A DNA stretch of 64,000 bases from Paulinella micropora (taxonomy: Eukaryota > Cercozoa > Imbricatea > Euglyphida > Paulinellidae), in NCBI GenBank assembly GCA_019918135.1, contig WBZZ01002993.1:40001-104000 (forward strand), read 5' to 3'. Every line of letters starts with the position of its first letter. Positions within the stretch are counted from its first letter, which is position 1. The position numbers were made by a program, and so were the translations under genes. Shown piece after piece: positions 1 to 7,966 of this stretch. The notes beneath the pieces are model-generated. The model worked only from the letters and a program-made list of their open reading frames with translations. It was not told the origin of the DNA and ran no database searches.

Positions 1-658
1 CTTCAATTAGATGGTCTCGTTGAATTCGTTGTTTATTTTTATTAACTCCCTTAAATACATCAATCGGCTTAGCTTGAATTGTTCTATGAAACCGCATATT
101 AATATAAGCATCTACCATATCATCAATCCAAGAAAGCCAATCAAAATTGCCGTTAGTTTCAAATAGAATATCAAGCCACCGTCTTATAGTCCGTATTACT
201 CTATCTACGATAGCAAGAGCACGATGGTCGCCAACTTCAACCGTCCTGTGGTCAATATTGTTTTCTCTGAAATAATCCTTAACCATTCTTTTATATTCAC
301 TTCCGCTATCGGTAGTAATGCTTTCTGGTGTATATGGTATTGATTTTAAAGCCATATAAACTTCCTTAGCCGTTTTGTTTTTAAGTGGTTTAATGATTAA
401 AAATCTGCTGTGAGTGTCAATCCAAAATAACATCCAAGCATATCCTTTATTTCCTTTCTTGTCTTTAAGTTTAGACATATCAGCCAAATCTACAAATACT
501 TGTTTAAGTGGTTTGTCTGCCCATATCGTATTCCATTTATCTGTTGGTAATCTTTTTTGGTAATGAATTTCAAGTGCTTGTTGCTCCCTTCTTTCATCCT
601 CATCCTCCACAACTTCATCAGTGCTATTGTTTTGAGGATTGCTGTGTTTGTAATCCAT
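1..658 (-). CDS. rve-family DDE integrase of the PLV (partial)
   Basis: Retroviral-type integrase that would insert the element into host DNA. The frame starts at the ATG ending at 658 and runs off the left edge. After a short acidic leader (residues 10-25) the integrase core is clear: first catalytic Asp in 'VFVDLADM' (about residue 57), second in 'TTDSGSEYK' (about residue 117), then 'GDHRALAIVDRVIRT' and the core-end motif 'FHRTIQAKPIDVF'. Integrases of this type sit near one end in PLVs, Polintons and Mavirus-like virophages, in keeping with its position at the left of the element and its outward orientation. Confidence 0.85.
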   Translation of the reverse strand, partial: MDYKHSNPQNNSTDEVVEDEDERREQQALEIHYQKRLPTDKWNTIWADKPLKQVFVDLADMSKLKDKKGNKGYAWMLFWIDTHSRFLIIKPLKNKTAKEVYMALKSIPYTPESITTDSGSEYKRMVKDYFRENNIDHRTVEVGDHRALAIVDRVIRTIRRWLDILFETNGNFDWLSWIDDMVDAYINMRFHRTIQAKPIDVFKGVNKNKQRIQRDHLIE

Positions 659-665
659 CTAATAC

Positions 666-932
666 TTAATGCTGTATCTCTATTGCAAAGCTACGTTTGC
701 AAAACGTATATATTGCTCTTTCTTTTTTTTCAAGTTCAAAACAATAATTAGAACAAAACTCATAAGTATAAAATCGGTCAAATGTATCGTCAATTGCTGT
801 AATCTGTCGGTTCGCTAAACACAGAGTTAATCCACACACATAGCAACTAGTGAAGTCATACATACTATGATTATATAGGTAGTCCATAATGTGTAAGCGA
901 ACATCTAATGGTAGGTTTTTTATACGGTCCAT
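666..932 (-). CDS. Small cysteine-rich PLV protein, probable zinc binder
   Basis: 88-residue protein starting at an ATG, 8 bases upstream of the integrase start and co-oriented, so probably in one transcription unit with it. The N-terminus 'LPLDVRLHIMDYL' is F-box-like. It is followed by two Cys pairs, 'CYVCG' and 'CSNYC', that could hold one zinc ion. I do not recognise a named family. A role as a regulator or host-factor adaptor is inference only. Confidence 0.55.
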   Translation of the reverse strand: MDRIKNLPLDVRLHIMDYLYNHSMYDFTSCYVCGLTLCLANRQITAIDDTFDRFYTYEFCSNYCFELEKKERAIYTFCKRSFAIEIQH

Positions 933-936
933 TATA

Positions 937-1440
937 TTAGAACTTTAAAAATATCTTTGAAACATCATTATTTTCTTTTTTTGGTTTCTCTGGTTGTCCC
1001 GCATAAACATTGACATTAACACTGCCAGACTTCTTGCCTCCCTTCTTAGGTTGTTCTTCCTCACTTTCCTCGCTCTCACTCTCGCTTTCTTCCACTTTCT
1101 TTTTTACCACTTTCTTCGCCTTCTTCTGTTTGGCTTTAAGTTTCATACCCGCAACCCGTTGGGCAACGATATCTACAAAATCGTGTTCAACCTCTTCTTC
1201 ACTTTCACTGCTTTCCTCACTTATCTCACCGTCTCGCCCATCAATCATATCCTTAGCCAACTGTTTTTTGGCCGTATGGTCCATCTTTTCGTCTTCGTTC
1301 ATTTCTTTTACATTCTTAGCCTCTTCCTCCGCGAGTAATTCCCTAGCCCGTTCAATCTTTCTTTGCCTCGCATACTGTTTCTTCATTACAGTCGCTTTTT
1401 CAAGGTTCTTTATGGCAATCTCTCTATTACCTCTTGGCAT
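937..1440 (-). CDS. Lys/Glu-rich coiled-coil PLV protein
   Basis: I choose the ATG ending at 1440 (protein begins MPRGNREIAIKN, 167 residues); open sequence upstream lacks an ATG. Residues 1-60 are a charged helix suited to a coiled coil. The middle and C-terminal thirds alternate acidic Ser/Glu tracts ('EESSESEEEVEH', 'ESESESEESEEE') with Lys-rich tracts, and a short 'VNVNVYAGQP' segment sits near the end. It lies 4 bases from the cysteine-rich gene and diverges from the fibre gene across a 65-base AT-rich spacer. Function unknown; charged proteins of this kind in PLVs are often core or DNA-associated, which is inference here. Confidence 0.6.
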   Translation of the reverse strand: MPRGNREIAIKNLEKATVMKKQYARQRKIERARELLAEEEAKNVKEMNEDEKMDHTAKKQLAKDMIDGRDGEISEESSESEEEVEHDFVDIVAQRVAGMKLKAKQKKAKKVVKKKVEESESESEESEEEQPKKGGKKSGSVNVNVYAGQPEKPKKENNDVSKIFLKF

Positions 1441-1493
1441 TTCGGTTGTATATCTAACCAAAAATAATTTTTATTCGGATTAATTATTATCCA

Positions 1494-1500
1494 ATATATA
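1494..1500 (+). promoter_or_regulatory. TATATA-like box before the fibre gene
   Basis: AT-rich box ending 5 bases before the ATG at 1506. The same kind of box precedes most rightward genes of the element (see 6098, 7435, 7797, 9882, 10739). Confidence 0.5.
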
Positions 1501-1505
1501 CAACG

Positions 1506-4500
1506 ATGTCGCAATATAAATCGCTCTTAGGCTTGTCTGAAATTGCGGTGGACTCGCTGGACATAGCCAACCTTGATCTAACAAATACGAACATTATTGG
1601 CTTAAACACAGATAGAGTGCCAGAAGATGCTGACCCCGTAAATCTTTATTTTACCGACGGCCGATTTGACACCCGACTGGCTTTAAAATCAACGACAGAC
1701 ATAAAAGAAGGAACTAATCTATACTATACGACAGCAAGAGCAAATATAGACTTTGATGCGAGACTGGCAACCAAGAGCACCACCAACTTAGCAGAGGGAT
1801 CCAATTTATATTACACCACCGCAAGATTTGATAGCCAATTAGCCACTAAATCAACAACTAACTTAGCCGAGGGAACAAACTTATATTATACGAATGCGAG
1901 ATTTGACACTCAATTAGCAACAAAGAGCACCACCAATTTAGCAGAAGGGACAAACCTTTACTATACCAATGCGAGATTTGACACTCAATTCGCTACTAAA
2001 TCAACTACTAATTTAGCAGAAGGAACAAATCTATATTACACCACCGCTAGGGCAAATACTGACTTTGACACACGACTAGCCACCAAATCAATAGATGCTT
2101 TAAGCGACTGCCTAATAACAACACCAGCCGATAATCAACTGCTCATTTACAGCACAGGCCAATGGAGAAATGTTGCTTCACCTTTTCTTAGACTAGACGG
2201 CACAGCAAGTATGACGGCTGGACTAAATATGGGAGGATTTGCGATTACAAATGTCGGTAATGTTGATGGTGTTGATGTTTCCACCCTTGACGCTTCGGTT
2301 GTTAAATTGACAGGAGACCAAACCATAGCAGGAAATAAAAAATTTACTTCAACAATAGAAGTGCGGGGCGCCACAGCTCCAACTGCTTTTGATGGTATCG
2401 GTGTTGCTTTTGATACAGCGACAAATATTGGAATGATTTCCGCACAAAAAAAGCAACTGCGAGTTATTATCCGACACAAATAACTGGTTCGTATGTAGAG
2501 TTATATTCAGGTAATACTTTAATCGCGACCGCAACTGGCACTACATTATCTTTAAACAACAACAAAACAACAAACTTAGCCACACCAACAGCGACAACGG
2601 ACGGAGCAAACAAAAGTTATGTGGATACATTGGACGGGCAAAATGTGAAAATAACAGGAAACCAAACCATAGCAGGAACTAAAACATTTAGCAACGAAAT
2701 TAAAGCAAATGCGGGTGTATCAACGACGACATTAACAACAAGCGACAATATAGTAGTTGGAGCAGGTAAAAAAATATTTCTGGACAGGTCAGGCTATCTA
2801 AACACAAACAATAAACTAGTTTTATATGATGGAGGAGGGGAATCAACAACAGTATTTTATGGGTTTGGTATTGCTAGTGGAATATTAATATATAATGTTG
2901 ATAGTGCTGGGGCGAGCCACGTATTTTACTATGGAGGTTCAAATGAATTATTTAGAATTGCTAATGCTGGAATTACTGCTTCAAAGGCAATAACAGCAAA
3001 TGCGGGGATATCAACAACAACACTTACGGCAAGCGGTGCGATAACGGCAAATGGCGGACTAAATATGGGAGGGCAAAGCATAACGAATGTAAATCTGGTT
3101 GACAACATTGATGTTTCAGTCCTTGACACTTCGGTTGTTAAACTAACAGGAAACCAAACCATAGCAGGAATTAAGACATTTAGCAGTGCCCTTGAAATAA
3201 CTGGAAATTCAACGAATGCGACAACAAAAGGAACATTCGTGGTTTTTAACTCCACAGCCAATATAGGAACTATCGGATGCCTTGATATGGGCACGGGCGT
3301 AAATTATAACTTTGAAATAAATGCGAAAAAAGTAAGTTTCGTTATTGATGGGGCGATAGTCGGTTGGGTAAATGCTACGGGGCTTGATTGTAATAGTAGC
3401 AAAATAGCCAACCTTGGAACTCCGACATTAGCGACGGACGGAGCAAACAAAAGTTATGTAGATACAAAAGACGGGCAAAATGTAAAACTAATGGGAGACC
3501 AAACAATAACGGGAATTAAAATATTTAATGGAAGTAGAAATGATGTAAGAGCACTGACCTTATTGAGCCAAACCGATTTTAATAATGTAGATATCATTAA
3601 TGGAGGAAATATTACATACAATGGGGCAAGGATATTAAACCAAAACGGAGGAGATATATTCTTTTCACAGACAACGGGAGATTATCAGTCTTTCTTATAT
3701 ACTTTAAATACTGCTTCAAGCGGAACCGCCGACCAACGAGGCTACCTATTTACCAATGTAGCATTTGATGTGGCGAAGGGTGCGGGTCTTTATATTTCAA
3801 AACTTACAGATGCTAAATTTGCTTCATCTGATATCGTTCGTTTTAATAATGCTGGTGGTATGAAGTTTTATGGTGCCTTAGACATGAATTCAAACAACAT
3901 AACGAGCGGTGGAACGATAGCAGGAACAACGATAACAGGGACAACAATAACCGCGAGCACCAAAATGATAACAGCAACAGGTAAGCCGATAATCATAGGT
4001 AGTGCAACAAAAGGAATAGGACCAACAGCGGGATTAGAAATATATGATGCTTATGGTGATTTTACTGCTGGGCCACATATACAAGCCATTACAACGGAGG
4101 ATGCGTATCCATTATTTACGATAGCCAATTTAGGTCATAACAATATAATTCTTGCTTTTGATGCTTATTTAGATAATGCTGGATGGAAATCAAGTTATGC
4201 GAATGCGAATTTCCGAATAGCAAAGGTAAGCAATATACTCTCTTTTGGTTATAAATCAGGAATAGCAGCGGGAAGTGCTATAACCTGGTCTGAGGCGATG
4301 AACATAGATAATACTGGATTAATAACAACAAGTAGTGATGTAATAGTCGGAGCAGGCAAAAAAATATGCGTAGATAGAAATGCTCTTGCCAATAATAAAT
4401 TAGTCTTATGGGATGGTAATGTTGCGTCAACAACTGCTTTTCTTGGTTTTGGGGTTGCTAGTCAAACTTTGCTTTATAATGTTAATGCTACAACTGATAA

Positions 4501-5533
4501 TCACATATTTTACTATGGTGCCACAAATGAATTATTTAGGATTGGTAATGCTGGAATTACTGCTTCAAAGGCACTAACAGCAAATGCTGGGATTACATAC
4601 TCTGGGCTGCTAACGACAACAACTACTAATGGAGCAAAGATAGGAATTCAAGGGCAAACAAACGGAGGGGGAAATAGAGGAATATTTATGTGGGATACCG
4701 CTGATTCGGCATGGGGTATTTATATGGCACAATCTGGGACTAATAGAGCATTAAGTGGAACAGGAACGGCACCAGCAGGAAATGGATTTAGTAGTTATGC
4801 CATAAGATTTAGATCGGGTGCGGACACGACCCACGGCTTTGTGTGGGAAAATGCAAGTGATGTTGCTTTAATGTCGTTGAGAGGGAGCGATGGATATTTG
4901 TGGTGTAAAAGTGGCCTTACAACAGACGCCAGCATAATAATTAACAACTCCGCCGCTCAACTTTACTTTTCAGACGGCACAACAACTACGTGCGGTATAA
5001 GGTGGTCTGACGATAACCACGGCATATTTTGTAAGAGAAACACGAATGAAATGTATTTTAAGGAATATGGCACTTGTTATTTTCAAACCACAGGAGCAAA
5101 CACAAGAGCGACACTTACCAGCAGTGGAATTGTTAATACTTCTGACAAGCGACACAAAACTGACATAAGAGATGTTGAATTCTGCGGTTTAGATTTTATC
5201 AATGCGCTCAAACCAAAGTGCTTCAAACTTAGAGAATCAAAAAGAGAGAATTGCGGATTTATCGCTCAGGATATTGAAAAATTAGTTGAAAAAAAATTAA
5301 TATGTTTTAATCCAGTTGAAGACCATAAAGTGTCAAAAGAAGACGGAACAACAGAAGAATTAAAAACAATGAATTATTTTGATTTAATAGCACCAATAGT
5401 TAAGGCAACACAGGAGTTATCGGAAAAAGTAGTTAATTTAGAAAAAGAAAATAAAACTTTGCTTAATATACTACAAGACCAAGCAAACCAATTAGCAGAA
5501 ATTAGAGCAATCGTTTCCCCTCCAAATGCCTAG
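1506..5533 (+). pseudogene. PLV fibre region: repeat shaft plus peptidase S74 chaperone tail
   Basis: Large receptor-binding-fibre-like region. The N-terminal part (to about 2,090) is a shaft of about six degenerate 26-residue repeats containing 'TNLAEGTNLYYTNARFD'. A second repeat, 'KLTGNQTIAGTKTF', recurs near 2,300, 2,650, 3,140 and 3,490, each with the phage-fibre phrase 'DGANKSYVDT' nearby. The C-terminus (about 5,140-5,530) is a peptidase S74 intramolecular chaperone: 'SDKRHKTDIRDVE', 'CGFIAQDIE', then a coiled coil. S74 tails trimerise fibres and then cleave themselves off in phages. It is probably displayed on the capsid and could bind the host cell or a giant virus. The region is broken, with about one break. 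Confidence 0.75.
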
Positions 5534-5864
5534 ATTACACCCACCACCAATCATAGAAGTAGATGGAGGCGAACTCACACCCGAGTTGAAGAACCGTGTG
5601 CTAGATGTCCAAATTAAGCAGGAAGAAAAAAAATTAGACCACGAATACGAGGACAGCTGGGATTGCTGTTTGACTAAGCGAAAAACTGACAGCCGACTTA
5701 TTAAATACTTATTTCAGATGGGTATCATTATCGCCATCATCACCCTTTGTATCGTGAGGCTGTCTGAAAAGAACTTACCGTGCGAGGTTGCCAACACCTA
5801 CGTCGGTATTTTAACCTTGCTTATAGGCATCTGCCTTCCTTCCCCTTCTAGCTCAAAGAAGTGA
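5526..5864 (+). CDS. Small PLV membrane protein
   Basis: 112 residues, overlapping the end of the fibre gene by a few bases. It has a charged N-terminal half with a Cys-Cys pair ('DSWDCCLTKRK'), then two hydrophobic stretches near residues 65-82 ('GIIIAIITLCIV') and 92-106 ('YVGILTLLIGICL'), which predict a hairpin membrane protein. No family recognised. The tight overlap suggests co-expression with the fibre, and a role in virion membrane or host exit is speculation. Confidence 0.6.
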   Translation: MPRLHPPPIIEVDGGELTPELKNRVLDVQIKQEEKKLDHEYEDSWDCCLTKRKTDSRLIKYLFQMGIIIAIITLCIVRLSEKNLPCEVANTYVGILTLLIGICLPSPSSSKK

Positions 5865-6083
5865 GCATTCACACAAATAAACTTTATACCACGAGGCATC
5901 ATTTGAGCAGATTAGTGGAATGGCTTCATCAAAACTAACACACCAATCGCTCATCGGCTTATACACACATCCTTTTTGAATACACCACACACAGCTTTCA
6001 TTTTTTTTAACACTGACCCGTGAATAGAAATCACAAGCAGTCCGCCCTAACACAGAGCACACAAATAATAATATTAATAACAT
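5853..6083 (-). CDS. Secreted cysteine-rich PLV mini-protein, PSI-like
   Basis: 76 residues from an ATG, the only leftward gene in this part of the element, overlapping the membrane-protein gene tail-to-tail by 12 bases. An N-terminal signal peptide ('MLLILLFVCSVLG') is followed by a Cys-rich body with 'ESCVWCIQKGCVYKP' and 'WCVSF', the spacing of a plexin-semaphorin-integrin (PSI) module. PSI-like modules are extracellular disulfide domains. The similarity is by eye, so the fold is tentative. Confidence 0.55.
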   Translation of the reverse strand: MLLILLFVCSVLGRTACDFYSRVSVKKNESCVWCIQKGCVYKPMSDWCVSFDEAIPLICSNDASWYKVYLCECSLL

Positions 6084-6097
6084 AATATATTATACAA

Positions 6098-6104
6098 CAT
6101 ATAG
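6098..6104 (+). promoter_or_regulatory. CATATAG box before the 123-residue gene
   Basis: Box 5 bases upstream of the ATG at 6110, within an AT-rich run, matching the shared PLV box. Confidence 0.5.
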
Positions 6105-6109
6105 AAACA

Positions 6110-6481
6110 ATGAGTGAGTTCAAATACCAAAAGATTATTTTTCTAAGTAATGATTTTCCAGGCGGGGTCAATGGTAGCAAGACATTTGACAAAAACATTC
6201 AAATGAACTTTACACCAACAAGAATGAATGTTAAGTTTATCCACTATATGAATGATGTATCGGAAACTAAAACAAAAATCCTTTTCATGGACCGCATTGG
6301 AATAATCGGGACATTCGCTGATAGCACCACGGCAAACATTTCTAATCTCAGCTACAACTTAGGTATTATTAATTGGACCGACGGGCAATATACTTTTAAA
6401 GTGCTTAAAACAGACAGCGGTAATATTGAGACTGACCAACTAGCTGGAAGAATTGTTATTTGTTTGGAATTTCTCGGGTAG
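6110..6481 (+). CDS. PLV protein of unknown function, beta-rich
   Basis: 123 residues from an ATG just after a TATAG-type box. The sequence alternates hydrophobic and polar residues ('KIIFLSNDFPGG', 'GRIVICLEFLG' at the very end), which predicts a single beta-sandwich or jelly-roll. No low-complexity or membrane segment. It sits between the Cys-rich mini-protein and the packaging ATPase, among structural genes, so a small virion protein is a reasonable guess. I do not recognise a named family. Confidence 0.6.
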   Translation: MSEFKYQKIIFLSNDFPGGVNGSKTFDKNIQMNFTPTRMNVKFIHYMNDVSETKTKILFMDRIGIIGTFADSTTANISNLSYNLGIINWTDGQYTFKVLKTDSGNIETDQLAGRIVICLEFLG

Positions 6482-6508
6482 GGGCCTGCTCCCCCTACGA
6501 CCCCGCAG
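6481..6508. repeat. G/C-rich mini-repeat, divergent copy
   Basis: G/C-rich block (GGGGCCTGCTCCCCCTACG...) directly after the stop of the 123-residue gene in otherwise AT-rich DNA. It resembles the better-conserved copies at 9227 and 12283 and may form a hairpin at the 3' end of the transcript. Confidence 0.4.
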
Positions 6509-6530
6509 GTAAAATAAAAAATATATTTTT

Positions 6531-6585
6531 CTATATATAAGTTTTTTGAGGTTGTAGGAGGTTTTTTGAAAAAAAAAGCTCTTAC
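6531..6585 (+). promoter_or_regulatory. AT box and hairpin leader before the packaging ATPase
   Basis: CTATATATAA box followed by a 45-base leader that ends at the ATG. The leader can fold: GTAGGAG pairs with CTCTTAC (one G-U pair) and a T-run pairs with an A-run between them. Almost the same leader stands before the gene at 12421, with GTAGGAG pairing perfectly to CTCCTAC. Confidence 0.55.
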
Positions 6586-7410
6586 ATGGAAAAAATCAAT
6601 AATGTAAAGGTAAAACCAATCAGACAAAACGGAGATGGCGACAAGTTGGCAAAAGGACATAAGTTATTTGATGAACCGTATGCCAATATTTTTCTTCTCG
6701 CTCGCAAGAAGAGTGGCAAGACGACAGCATTGTTTGAAATCCTGAAACGAACGACGGACAAAAAAACCCGCATTGTTATTATTGCCAGCACGATACATAA
6801 GGACCACATCTACAAAGAAATGGTTAAGCACTTTAAAAAGAAAGGAAATCCGATGGCTATATACACATATTTGAAAACGGATGGATACAGTGTCATAGAT
6901 TACGAGTTGGACAAGCTCAATAAGCCAGACGAAGATCAAGAAGGCGAAATTGTTCAAGACGGTAAAGAGGAAGTAGAAAAGCCAAAATTTTTATACTTTG
7001 GAAAAGAGGAAAAGAAGAAACAGGAGGGAGGCGAAAAGGTGGAGAGACCGAGCAAATACATTACACCAGAAGTCGTGTTCGTGTTGGACGACCTCGGCTC
7101 AGGTTTAAGGGATAAGTCCGTGAGCGATTTATGTAAAAAAAATCGCCATTGCAAAAGTAAGGTGATTATGAGCTCGCAGTATCTTAACGATATGAAGCCT
7201 GAGGCTATCAAACAGCTGGACTACCTACTCATTTTTCCTGGTCAGAGTGTTGATAAAATTGAACTCGTGTATAAGCATCTGGACCTTGGATATGATTTAG
7301 AATACTTCATTGAAAAATACCACGAGGCTACCAAAGAACGATTTAACTTTTTGTATGTGGATGCGGTATCGGACGAGTTGAGGCAGAATTTTAACTATCG
7401 CTTAAAGTAA
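6586..7410 (+). CDS. PLV genome-packaging ATPase (FtsK/HerA, A32-like)
   Basis: 274 residues from an ATG. Walker A 'ARKKSGKT' lies at about residues 39-46 after the typical 'LFDEPYANIFLL' strand. Walker B 'VVFVLDDLG' lies at about residues 163-171, followed by the sensor-like strand 'SKVIMSSQYLND'. This is the layout of the HerA/FtsK ATPases that pump DNA into capsids of PLVs, virophages and giant viruses (poxvirus A32 family). A Lys/Glu-rich insertion at about residues 120-155 separates the two motifs. It sits with the other morphogenesis genes and looks whole. Confidence 0.9.
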   Translation: MEKINNVKVKPIRQNGDGDKLAKGHKLFDEPYANIFLLARKKSGKTTALFEILKRTTDKKTRIVIIASTIHKDHIYKEMVKHFKKKGNPMAIYTYLKTDGYSVIDYELDKLNKPDEDQEGEIVQDGKEEVEKPKFLYFGKEEKKKQEGGEKVERPSKYITPEVVFVLDDLGSGLRDKSVSDLCKKNRHCKSKVIMSSQYLNDMKPEAIKQLDYLLIFPGQSVDKIELVYKHLDLGYDLEYFIEKYHEATKERFNFLYVDAVSDELRQNFNYRLK

Positions 7411-7434
7411 TTTTATTATTTTTTTTTCAAACAT

Positions 7435-7441
7435 TATATAG
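7435..7441 (+). promoter_or_regulatory. TATATAG box abutting a start codon
   Basis: T-run then TATATAG immediately before the ATG at 7442. Confidence 0.5.
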
Positions 7442-7753
7442 ATGCCAACATCACCAGTGATTATTTCACAACCAGCAGGATACAATATCGGATACAATCC
7501 AAGCCCAGTCAAAATGCCACAAGCAGGAGGGAAAAGAAAATCAAAAAAGAAACAAACAGGAGGCAAAGTCAACTGGAAGAAAGTCGGACAAGCCATATTG
7601 GATGCTAATAGGTTTATCAAGAAGAACCAATTGATTTCAAGAGGTGCTACCTTTCTCAGTGATGTCGGAGTGCCTTATGCGGACCGTGTAGCGAGGGCGG
7701 CGGCGAAGCAAGGATACGGCAAGCAACGAGGTGGAGCAGTCAAATTTCGGTAA
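7442..7753 (+). CDS. Small basic PLV core-like protein with Gly-Gly sites
   Basis: 103 residues, strongly basic. Gly-Gly dipeptides occur at 'PQAGGKRK', 'QTGGKVN' and 'QRGGAVK', the type of site cut by adenain/SUMO-protease-like enzymes in adenoviruses and asfarviruses. The body 'WKKVGQAILDANRF' is a short amphipathic helix. Small basic precursors of this kind condense DNA in adenovirus cores. The protease gene two positions downstream fits a substrate relationship, which is inference. Confidence 0.6.
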   Translation: MPTSPVIISQPAGYNIGYNPSPVKMPQAGGKRKSKKKQTGGKVNWKKVGQAILDANRFIKKNQLISRGATFLSDVGVPYADRVARAAAKQGYGKQRGGAVKFR

Positions 7754-7796
7754 ACCCCAATCACAAATGTAAATTATGTTATTATTTTTTTCTCTA

Positions 7797-7804
7797 ACAT
7801 ATAC
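7797..7804 (+). promoter_or_regulatory. ACATATAC box before the 48-residue gene
   Basis: T-run (TTATTTTTTTCTCTA) followed by ACATATAC, one base before the ATG at 7806. Confidence 0.45.
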
Positions 7805-7805
7805 G

Positions 7806-7952
7806 ATGGTTGTAAAAAAACCGCGAAAACAACGACCGCCGAGGATATACAGAACCAAAGATGGCCGACCATATATTAAAGTAAAAGGCAAACGAGCATA
7901 TCTCAACTTTGGCGAGAAAACGAATGACCTTTCAACACTTCAAATTGTTTAA
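7806..7952 (+). CDS. 48-residue basic PLV protein
   Basis: Short open frame, ATG at 7806 and stop ending at 7952. It begins MVVKKPRKQRPPRIYRTKDG, continues with a 'RPYIKVKGKRAYLNF' beta-like stretch, and ends with an acidic/hydrophobic tail. Support: its own TATATAC box, very high Lys/Arg content, and a position in the structural cluster 14 bases before the protease start. Function unknown; DNA or capsid binding is a guess. Confidence 0.55.
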   Translation: MVVKKPRKQRPPRIYRTKDGRPYIKVKGKRAYLNFGEKTNDLSTLQIV

Positions 7953-7966
7953 CTATTTTGAAATAT

